From Macrolepiota albuminosa (Eukaryota > Basidiomycota > Agaricomycetes > Agaricales > Agaricaceae), in assembly GCA_027475525.1 (NCBI GenBank), contig JAMWFC010000058.1:496001-560000 (forward strand): a stretch of DNA of 64,000 nucleotides, read 5' to 3'. This document shows, piece after piece, positions 55,131 to 64,000 of the stretch. Position 1 is the stretch's first letter; every line of letters starts with the position of its first letter. The translations under genes were made by a program, and so were the position numbers. The notes beneath the pieces were generated by a model, which worked only from the letters and a program-made list of their open reading frames with translations, searched no databases and was not told the DNA's origin.

Positions 55131-57876
55131 ATGAAGCGAAATTTTTCCGTCGCTGTGGTCTTCCCACTCATTTCTCTTGTTTTTACTACAGTCTTTGGCG
55201 CCGACATTGATGTTGTTCGCAGCAACAGACTAAACGGGATAATATATGGAACCACTGGGGCAACGTCGATAGCGACTTGGTAACATTTGACATTATTGTT
55301 GTCGTCCATTTTTCTCGCTGAGATTCAAGTTGCCTAGGCTCTCTACTTTGACTTCAAATGGGTCATGGCCTGATATCAATTATGCCACTGGTTGTGACGC
55401 CCAACAGGCGAGTTGGCCCGCTCAAAGTCACTGGAGCCGTATCAGTGCGTATTCCTTTCGGCTTCCTGAGGGGCCCTTTTCATTCCTCTTAGACACATTC
55501 GCGGCTGCATGGCATGGCGGACTCAAGAATGCAAATCAATATATGGGAGATACTCGACTGAGAGCTGCAATATCAAGTGCCATGAACTTTTGGTTCTCTC
55601 AAGATTTCACAATAGCTGCATGCCTAGATTCTGGGGGTACAACAGCCTGCCCATGTTCGACACCTGGGTTCTGGAATCAAAATTGGTTTTCCAACGTGAG
55701 TTACTCCCATGCTCTTCTATTTTCATTCTCTTTAGCCCGTTCCTACAGGTCATTTTAATACCCACATGGGTTGGTCAAGTGTTTCTCCTGCTTGGTAATA
55801 GCCTTACTGCACAGGAGCAATCTAGTTGTGCTTTGACAACAGGAAGAGCTTACAACACTTTTCAGACCGGTATCAATGGAGTCAGCGCAATTACCGGTGC
55901 GAATACACTAGACATTGCCAGCATCGGCATCGACCTAGGTTTATCCACTTCGAACATAACTTTAGTGTCAGATGCATACGCCAGGATTCACTCAGAGCTT
56001 GTTATTAAAAACGGCATCAAAGCAGACGGCATAAGAGCAGACGGTTCTTTTGGTAACTTAGCATTTTTATAAAGTCCAAAGAACTACAGATCCCGATATG
56101 GCTTTCTTTTTACCTAGGACAGCATGCAGGCATTATCTACAACGGAAATTACGGTGAGCGCGGCACTAGATTCTTTTCCGCAATATTGATTCAGGTTTGT
56201 GTCTTTTAGGCAAAGATTAGTATGTCAATTGACGTCACTGTTTACCAAGGGGTAAAAGAACTTCAGTGCCAACGATGTCCTGGCCTTAGAAATTGCAGCA
56301 GACGTTACGGAATTTCAGGCCACGAAAGCGTCAAAAGATGCCTTTACAACTTTGCTTGACGGAAGCCAATGGATGATTTTCCGCAACGTTGTCACCGCTG
56401 TCCTACACTGGGATTTCGTCAGTGACAATGTCCCAATCTGCTAAATTCTTACTAATTTGAAATCTTCAGTCGGTTTTAGGTCGCATCATCAGCCTTCCAG
56501 TCTCTCTCAACCAGTATGTTAAGTTAATTTAACCTGTAGGTTTTGTCTCATTGGCCTATAAGAGCCACTGCCAATTTGAAAATCAACACTACACAAATCC
56601 AAATTCTGGGTCAGCTATGGAACTCCTCAGCCATCTCTCAAGTATACGACCACTTGCTACTAAACACAACTGATGCAAACGCCGGTGCACTACAAGGGAA
56701 TCGTATGTTTTATGCAAATGATTACATGGTAAGGCATCATCACATTTTTCTTCTCAATATCTTATTATGAATCTCCAGGTACAAAGGGGAAATGGATATG
56801 CCACTACACTTCGGATGTTTTCCAACCGAACTCAGAACACCGAATGTACAAACTCTCAGAATCCTTTTGGATTTCACCTTTCAGACGGCACTCTTTATAC
56901 GTATGTCCAAGGCAATGAATACGAAGACATTTTTGCTGCATGGGATTGGAATCTTGTTCCAGGAATCACGGTGGATTATGATGCCACCCCTTTGACCTGC
57001 AGCACTGCCCGTAAAACTGGTACCCAGCCGCTTGTTGGGGGAGCCTCGGACGGTTCCATCGGTGTCGCAGCAATGAGGTATGAAACTCCATCGACGAAGA
57101 CGTTGAATTGGCGGAAAACATGGTTCTTCCTCGAAAACGATGTCCAATTCGTCATGGTTGCCAGAATAACTTCTTCGACATCTGCACCCATATTCTCCGT
57201 TTTGGATCAACGTAGGCGTTCCGGAGATGTGATCATCGATGGTGTCACTGCTGAGAGCGGTAATTTTACATCTGCTCAATCTTTGTGGCATGGTGGGGTT
57301 GGTTACACGTTTAATACATCAAACCCTGGAACCTCGCTTTCGTTGCAACTTGGTAACCGTACTGGGTCTTGGCAATCAATCGGGACTGCGACTGGTCCTC
57401 CAACCACTGTTGACTTGTTTGCTGCGTGGCTTAATCACAGCGACACAACCTCTTCTTCCTCGTACATAATCTATCCTGGGACCACCCTCGCTTCATTTCA
57501 ACAAAAGTCACAAGCATCTCAGCTTCAGTCAATTCGGAACGACGGTAGCATTTCCGCCCTATTAGACGTTATTCATAACACAGCCATGTTGGTATTCTGG
57601 GTTAAAACAGGTGGATCAGTTACCATTCCCTCTACAGTTGGAGATGCACCTGTCACGGTAAAATCGACAGGAAACTGTGCTGTCATTCTTCGCACAGATA
57701 GTTGGGTTGTGACCATCGCAGACCCCACTCAATTGCTCACAAGCATTATACTTAACTTTACCCTTGGATCCGGTTCTAGCCCTTCCTCCTGGGGAACAGA
57801 TAGATTCAAAATTTTGGCGATCAACTTACCAACAGGCGGGCTTGCCGGAAGTAGTGTTACGCAGTCTTTGGTTTGA
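55131..57876 (+). CDS. Polysaccharide lyase family 8 (hyaluronate/chondroitin/xanthan lyase type), secreted
   Basis: Start 55131 encodes a signal peptide (MKRNFSVAVVFPLISLVFTTVFG). Several exons give the alpha/alpha toroid part: WPDINYATGCDAQQASWPAQ, LRAAISSAMNFWFSQDFTIA, CPCSTPGFWNQNWFSNV with the catalytic-region Asn-Trp, IPTWVGQVFLLLGNSLT and GIIYNGNYGKDYSNDVL. The beta-sandwich part is largely in the last long exon (56776-57876): NRMFYANDYMVQRGNGYATT, RMFSNRTQNTECTNS, YTYVQGNEYEDIFAAWDWN (a PL8 hallmark near the active site), KTWFFLENDVQFV and the C-terminal domain. It cleaves acidic polysaccharides by beta-elimination; exact substrate unknown. Exon borders between 55690 and 56780 are approximate. 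Confidence 0.85.
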
Positions 57877-58137
57877 AATATGCGAAGTACTTATTTCTGT
57901 GCCTAAATATATCTTCGTCCGAACTATTTCTACATTTTCCCGTCTTTCGATAAATCGCAACAACTTCGAATCTTCAAAACCACTTTCTCGGGATGATGTC
58001 GGAAAGATGTGCGGCAATTCAACGTCACTTGTGACCTGGAGCATGGGAATCGGTTGATCGCATGTACATAAAGCTCTTGCCTTATCTCTCTTCCCCTAAC
58101 CCTTGCCTTATCCCTCTATTTCTCTTCGACTCCCTTA

Positions 58138-58990
58138 ATGTCAGACATTCACCTGACTCATGACCCACTCTCGAGTGCATCAGAGGCCTCTCTTTTGTTG
58201 AACAGGTTGATTTAAACTCGATTGCGTCCCTAGCAACAGCTGCCCGCAAACGCACCACCTTGATTAATGTGGCGTACACAGTCAATTCCCTTCCCAAAGC
58301 TGGTTTGAAGGAACAATGTGGTCTGGTATGTCGACTTCGAAGATAACGTCCACTGGGTATTTCCTACCCCTTCAAGCTGAATGGAACCCTTGGTTGGAAA
58401 GGCGTTTGCAGTCGGACATCATTACCATGAAACTCATTCAGAGTTGCACAAACATCCCTATACCTCTCATTCACGACTTCTCACTCAATGCCAAGAATGC
58501 CTTTGGCCAACCGTATATGATTTTTGATCGCGTTGGGGGCACCCAGCTTTCTAAGCTGTGGTTCGATCCAAAGTGGTTTACAGAGGAACGGCGCAAAACC
58601 GTCTTCCATTCTCTCGGTTCATGATCTCGAATTCCCAGCTATTGGGCGTCTTGATTATGATCCAAAGACTGATTCTAATGTTGTGGGTCCTCTGCTTCCT
58701 AGCATCGGTGAGATCTTGGACAAAGAAAGAGAAGAAAATATAATTTTGAGGGGTCCGTATAGCACTGTACATGCATATCTGTTTGACAGCATTGCCAGCG
58801 AGGTCTCTGCGGTGTCTGTAGAGCATCAGGAATCTTGCTTGTCGCTGTTATGCCTTTTTGCAGGGTTTGCCTGATTAATCACTCGATGGCCCTTTATCTA
58901 TGCCCAATCTTGGCTACCAAAATATTTTTGTCAATGAATAGGGCATGTCACAGGTCTGATTGATTGGGATAATGCAAGTACTTGCACAGC
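58138..58990 (+). pseudogene. Decayed APH-type (aminoglycoside phosphotransferase-like) kinase gene
   Basis: Fragments of a fungal APH-family kinase in several frames: SLATAARKRTTLINVAYTVN, FEDNVHW, then frame-shifted LPLQAEWNPWLERRLQSDII, IPIPLIHDF, GQPYMIFDRVGGTQLSKLWF, FPAIGRLDYDPKTDSNVVGP and ENIILRGPYSTVHAYLFDS. Near 58890-58975 are NLGYQNIFVNE and LIDWDNAS. The catalytic loop normally reads His-x-Asp before this; here it is Met-Pro-Asn, so His and Asp are lost. At least three frame shifts and two stops are seen. No 77-base duplication explains them, so this looks like real decay. Confidence 0.75.
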
Positions 58991-59212
58991 ATAAGATCAA
59001 AAATTATGCAAGTTGGGTAATATAATGAATTTTGAGATTTCGCTGGAATACTCCCACATTTTCTTTCGATAGATTTTCCTTTTGCAAAATCTCCTTGTAT
59101 TCTCAAAAATACATACAATACATCTCATGGGTATTCAGTGTGCACCGTGAACGCGACTAAGTCCGAATTGAGAGCTGTGTACACACTTTTCTGCATTGTC
59201 TCCTCCACTAAT

Positions 59213-62200
59213 ATGCCAGTTCCCGTACCTACCTTCAAATGCACCTGTGCAAAGTGCTCGCGCCACCCTGACGGCTATGAATATCAGTCGAGGAACCTCA
59301 TTACGAAGCATATCTCACAGTATGGGCCAGCCCTACAGCCAGACCATCAAGCAGCCATTCCAAATCCAGCACGTATACAGGCACGAGAAGACTTACTGCA
59401 GCGGCAGCAGAACAATCTACAGGCAACAGCAATTGAAATCGAAGGCCCTCTAGATCATGGTCAACGTTTAAATCAAGTGGAAGCTACAGGCGACAACTTC
59501 TTTGATGATGACGATTTCTACTGGGACGAGCGCGAACTTGTCAGAACTTGGCCACATATTGACAATCCCCAGCCTCAACAGTTTCGAGAACCTGAACCAC
59601 ATGTTGGTTTCTATGATCAAGAACCTGGACAGGGTGTTGCTGGACCTGCTGATTCTGTCTGGACTTTGATTGCGCCACCTGATGTACGAACCCCTGGATC
59701 AGATACTAATGAAGGGGATCGACCAGCAATTGTACCTCCTGCTTTCACTGAACGGCCTTCTATTCGCTTGGCATACCTTCGTGCTGCAATTGGAAATGTT
59801 TACGATCACCTCTCTGTAGTGCAGGCAACTAATGGACTCAACGCGACACTTGATTCTTTGTTCATCGAGAATGTACTTCCAATATTTCCACGACCTGTAC
59901 GGACTCTGGAAAGCGCCAAACGCCGTCTTGGAATTGATCCAGATCAGCACATTACACAATATGCGGCCTGCCCGAAGTGCTGGAAGCTTCATACACCGAA
60001 GCAAATGAATGAGCTTGTATCACCAGCCTGTAACGTTTCGGACTGCTCGGGAATTGTATATGAACTGTATACTGATGGTAACAGGCAACAAAAACGTCGT
60101 CCATTTAAGGTTATACCACAGATGTCAATTATAGAGACTCTACGACGTTTTTTTATGCGCCCAGGATTTGCACGAAGCATCAAAGACAGCCGAAACCGAC
60201 CCCTGCGTGACTTTGGTGATGAACATTTTGTCATGACAGATATATGCGATGGAGAGGACTGGGATTCTCTTTATACCAATACTGTTCGTGAAATCGGAGA
60301 GTTTGGCACAATACGAGATCGAGCTCATGCCATTGGAACTGGACCAATCAAACTGACAAGCCATCGTTTCGGGCTCCATCTTACAATCAATATGGACTGG
60401 TAAGATAGAATTGCATTGATGGATTGTTACTAATGTAGACTAGGCTTCAGCTTCTCTCAAATCGCCCCCATTCCACAGGCCCCATATATATTTCAATTAA
60501 TGACCTACCACGAGATCAACGCTTTCTGCAAGTCAACGTGATTTGTCCTTGCATCATGCCAGGACCTGTCGAACCGAACACACAGCAACTCAATCATCTT
60601 CTTGAGCCCTCGACTAAAGAGATGATGATTCTCAAAAATGGTAAGTCACAATTTCATAAAGACTTGGTGTACTGATTGTTTCCTAGGTGTTCGCATGGAT
60701 ATCTATGGCCAAGAACCTGAGGATATCTATGCTGACTATATTTTCAACAATTGTGACACTCCAGGAGCACGTAAGGTATCAGGAACAGCTGGTCATAATC
60801 ATGACTTCCATCCCTGTCCATATTGCGAGATTTTCATGGTTGAGATCAATAATCTTAATACGTACAAAAAGAACGGCAAGTGCAATTTTATATTCATGTA
60901 CTCGATTTAATGCATATTTTTTGCAGGCACTACTCAAAAGGATGACTATCAGCTTCTTCAGCAAGCCTTTGCATCAAAATCTGCATCAATACCCCGTCAG
61001 CATCAAATATTGAAGGATTATGGAGTCCGATGGTCGACTTTGAATTCTCTTCCCAATTGGTTACCGGCATCGAAGACAGCCCTCGATTTTATGCACAATG
61101 TGTTCCTTGGATTGATCTGCCATTTCTTTTCCCAAGTTCTCTTTGCAGGTCATTTGTTTCCAGGTGCTGGCGGAGAGCAATCGGCAAAGCAAAAATTTGA
61201 ACGTCTTATCAACAGTGTTTGTTGGCCAAGTCATATTACTCGTCTCCCAAAAAATGTATGTTTATTTAATTACCTAGCTATTCTATTCAATGCTTTTTAG
61301 ATGGGCGAAAATCAATCCTTGAAGAAGGCCGATGAATGGCGGCGACTTCTAACCATTACTCCAATCTTATTATGGTATACTTGGAAGAATAGCCAAGATC
61401 AACTTCGAAATTCAGCACCGCGTGTCTCTGCCAATGAGAAAATTCCAACTACTCACTCTAGGAACCGATGAGATTTATACTCTGCTGCTCTTCTTCTCTG
61501 CACTGGTGTTCGCTTGCTTGCTACACGATCCATCTCCCTCTCACAGGCCCGCCTTGGTCAAGATTTTCTTCTCAAGTTCTGTCATGCATGTATTGATCTC
61601 GAAATACCTCTCGTCATTAATCATCATTTATCAACACATTTCTATGATATGATTCGTCAGTTTGGCCCTGTCTATGGGTGGTGGCTTTTTGCATTCGAGC
61701 GCTTCAATGGAATGCTCGAGAAAGTGAACCACAATGGCCATGATGGTGGCAAGATGGAAGTTACTCTTCTTCGCAACTGGGTACAGACGCAGCTGATATA
61801 TGAATTACTGCTTTCTCTTCCACCGACAGCTCATGATAAAGAACGGGAGATGATTGAGCAGGTTATTCATGGCCAAGGACAACAACGCGGTGCTATGATG
61901 ACTCAATTAGCAATCTTTCGCAGTGAAGATTTGTATTCATTTGATTGTTACTGATTATAGCCATCATATTCAGACAGCGTGAAGCTTCCAAAACGCATTG
62001 GCAAGCCTATCAATGTACGAAACCTGGAGCCTATTGGAGAAGTCTATGCACTTCTTCTTGGCTATTGCCAACGCCTATGGCCAGATCTCAATCTTGTTCC
62101 TGAGTTTTCACCCATCTCCGGCATGTCTTTTGTTGCATCTCAAGTTGCCAGATTGATCCCTTATATTCGAAAGGATGGAATCCGATATGGATGTACTTAT

Positions 62201-62765
62201 AATAAACGTACTCAAGCAGACAGCCTGGCTTTTATGTCAACTCCGAATGAAGATGATCTACGAGTAGCCATCGAGATTCAAAATCTCTTTGTAATTCAAG
62301 TTCCAAACTCAAACCAGGAACCACATGTATGTGGATTGATTAGGCGCTTGCAAGATGGGGCAAACATTCCTCCATTTCCTTGGGATATGTAGTAAGTCAA
62401 ATTTTGAATACTATCCCATATTAGCAAATAATTATCTTCTTAGCGCATCAACCCTTGGAATTCAGGTGACATTTGCCGATGAATTCTTGCCATCCGAAGT
62501 CATTCCAGTCTCTCAAATTGAGGCACCCCTTGCATTGATTCCTATTTATTCTCGGGTCATCAAACGGGATCTCTGGGTATCAATTTCATTTGATCATGTA
62601 TGTGCTATAGTTCTCATCTCTGACTTTACTACATTTCAATTTATAGATGGGTGCTATCAATTTCATTTGATCATGTATGTGCTATAGTTCTCATCTCTGA
62701 CTTTACTACATTTCAATTTATAGATGGGTGCCGAACCTGAAGATTACGATTTTGACATGAACTAG
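59213..62765 (+). CDS. Tnp2-family transposase of a CACTA-like DNA transposon
   Basis: Start 59213 (MPVPVPTFKCTCAKCSRHPD). Exon 1 runs to about 60399 and includes Cys motifs (CPKCWKLHTPKQ...CNVSDCSG) and YELYTDGNRQQKRRPFKVIP. Further exons encode PIYISINDLPRDQRFLQVNV and MPGPVEPNTQQLNHLLEP, then DIYGQEPEDIYADYIFNNCD and FHPCPYCEIF. Next come YGVRWSTLNSLPNWLPASKT, LDFMHNVFLGL, VCWPSHITRLPKN, ENQSLKKADEWRRLLTITP, ATRSISLSQARLGQDFL, FGPVYGWWLFAFERFNGMLE and a C-terminal part ending YDFDMN, TAG 62763-62765. These segments and their order match basidiomycete Tnp2 (Transposase_21-like) proteins. An intron near 62600-62730 carries a 77-base duplication. It ends 11 bases from the convergent partner ORF. 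Confidence 0.85.
62578..62731. repeat. 77-base direct duplication in the last intron of the Tnp2 gene
   Basis: Unit beginning tatcaatttcatttgatc at 62578 is repeated at 62655. Same period as elsewhere. It spans the exon end, the intron and the start of the next exon, so splicing can hide it. Confidence 0.9.
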
Positions 62766-62776
62766 CAAGCACAAGC

Positions 62777-64000
62777 TTAAATAGCCAGACAGCCTTCTTC
62801 ATCTGTCGTCTCTGTAAATTCATCGGAGTCCTTCCCTACCTCCAGATCCTGCATCTTCGCTTTTCCTTTTCCCTTCTTCTTTTTCTCTTTGACCTTGACC
62901 CTCTTTGCCTCAACTTCTTCAACTTTTAATTTCTTACGCCGAACTTTGCTCTTTTCTTCTCGTGCCCTTTTTTGCTTTTCTTCAAGTTCCTCTGGATCGA
63001 TTGCATCACCCCAAAGTCTGCCGTTGTCAGCAAGGAGTTTATCACAAGCTTTGTTAGCTGGATTTGAGTCTAACCATTCCTGACGAACCATCCATCGTCG
63101 GGCTTTGTTTTTGATTGAGTTTGCATGTGGCGGTTTGTAGTCTTTAGCTTCTCCTCGGACCCTCAGTGTATATTTGATTGACTGGTCAGGGTCAGGTACA
63201 GCATCGAGTGCTTGGTAGAATTCGTTCAGCTAAATGCTAGTGAGTAACTTATATGCAATGCTTAGCGGAAATTAACTCACAATATCAGTTCGGTAAACAG
63301 GAGGATGCGAGATATATCGACCTGGAACAAGCTTTCCATTGTCATCGTAACAGTCTTCATCATCCGACATTAGAGTTGAAGTCATGGCGGCGTTATACTT
63401 CGGGTCCCGCCATTTGCTGTCATGTGGAAGTTTGTCACGTTTCTTGATACGCACTTTCAATTTCTAATTTTTGACAGGGATCAATAGTTTATGAATGTTG
63501 AAAATTGACTTACTCCTTGCTGTCGTGAGACTTTCAATTTCTAATTTTTGACAGGGATCAATAGTTTATGAATGTTGAAAATTGACTTACTCCTTGCTGT
63601 CGTGAGTGACGACTAGATCTAGCTGTTTCGGTAATTTCCATGCTGTTCCGTACACCTTTCTGACCATCATTATCAGCTATCTCCATATCTTGGACCATGC
63701 CAATATTTGACGAGATCGCCTTCTTGCGTTGGGCTCGTTTGAACTCTTTCGCAAGGTCTTTGAATTTCTGAATTATGCGAGCTTCACGATCATCTTTACT
63801 GACGTGTTCGATGGCAGCAGTAGCAGAGGGTATGGTCTGTTTTCCATTTTCAAGCACTTCACGGCTAATCAGCATAAGATTAGCCCAGTTATCAGGATCA
63901 GTGTGTGGCCGGTCCCAGTGGAAACGTATGGCTTTCACTTCTGTTCCAGGTCTCACCGGCCATTCATCATTCGATTTAGGATAAAGTGGCAAGACATCTG
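62777..64000 (-). CDS. Partner ORF convergent with the Tnp2 transposase, 5' end beyond the window
   Basis: Minus strand. Exons visible: from the right edge (a Met at 63992 begins MPLYPKSNDEWPVRPGTEVK but may be internal) to about 63600; about 63460-63290 (KLPHDSKWRDPKYNAAMTST, MSDDEDCYDDNGKLVPGRY); and about 63235-62777. The last encodes LNEFYQALDAVPDPDQSIKY, KNKARRWMVRQEWLDSN, then a very basic Lys/Arg/Glu helix (KVRRKKLKVEEVEAKRVKVK) and an acidic end. Basic and coiled-coil content would fit a DNA-binding accessory protein like the second gene of plant CACTA elements; that is inference. A 77-base duplication (63453/63530) affects the exon 2 boundary. Confidence 0.6.
63453..63606. repeat. 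77-base direct duplication in the CACTA partner ORF
   Basis: Unit beginning actttcaatttctaattt at 63453 is repeated at 63530. It duplicates an exon edge and intron. Confidence 0.9.

Noticed and set aside
1..64000. tRNA or rRNA genes
   Set aside because: I looked for cloverleaf-like ends and conserved boxes by eye and found none; a tRNAscan/Infernal run would be needed to exclude them.

Overview
The window is fungal nuclear DNA, most likely from an Agaricomycete (mushroom-forming basidiomycete). Genes are intron-dense with roughly 45-60 base GT-AG introns. There is a chromodomain-bearing Ty3/gypsy element, a Tnp2-type (CACTA-like) transposase and an SRA-domain protein, together with ordinary eukaryotic housekeeping genes (ribosomal protein L15, Mpp10, Sec9/SNAP-25, MYG1). 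I cannot name the species.

Left part (1 to about 29.9 kb) is a nest of LTR retrotransposons. The oldest layer is a chromovirus, called element A here. Its gag is at the left edge, its protease-RT-RNase H-integrase lies at 23834-27353, and its chromodomain is at 28309-28542 plus 29493-29537, with the stop at 29538-29540 and an A-type LTR at 29562-29908. Three insertions of a second family, element B, cut A: a long copy B1 (1473-23833), a solo LTR (27354-28308) and an inverted solo LTR (28543-29492). Each is flanked by a 4-base target duplication, and A's frame reads through when the inserts are ignored. A second copy, B2 (3741-14765), sits inside B1, again with a 4-base duplication.

Element B is the most unusual thing here. 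Its gag-pol is on the minus strand, with a primer binding site beside the right-hand LTR and a polypurine tract beside the left-hand LTR. Between the end of pol and the 3' LTR it carries a spliced six-exon gene on the opposite strand, of about 661 codons in B2. The encoded protein has an unrecognised N-terminal domain, a Zn2Cys6-like cysteine cluster and an acidic, basic-patched C-terminus. The two copies of this gene are about 20% different in sampled DNA but nearly identical in protein there, whereas sampled flanking pol differs by only about 5%. Element B is also saturated with the hexamer family TTRSCG/CGSYAA on both strands: 22 occurrences in one 950-base LTR, against 1-2 in control stretches of equal length. 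A motif-dense element that encodes its own DNA-binding-type protein resembles the logic of the VANC anti-silencing factors of plant VANDAL transposons. That link is a hypothesis.

A technical warning applies to this part. Thirty-nine direct duplications, all with a 77-base period (two off by one base), are scattered through B1 and B2 and a few other places. The constant length points to unmerged k=77 overlaps from a de Bruijn assembler, and each one shifts the reading frame. Much of the apparent decay of gag-pol is therefore probably artificial.

Middle and right part (31.4-58.1 kb) is a gene-rich host segment: a GTPase-RasGEF fusion, a SurE-like phosphatase, a GH16 glycosidase, RPL15, an MFS transporter, a MARVEL-like four-helix membrane protein, MYG1, a small GPI-type surface protein, a conserved hypothetical, an SRA-YDG methyl-DNA reader, Sec9, Mpp10, a SUR7/PalI-like protein and a family 8 polysaccharide lyase. 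It is followed by a decayed APH-type kinase (58.1-59.0 kb). The right end (59.2-64.0 kb) is a Tnp2 transposase gene convergent with a second ORF that runs to the window edge, probably one CACTA-like element.
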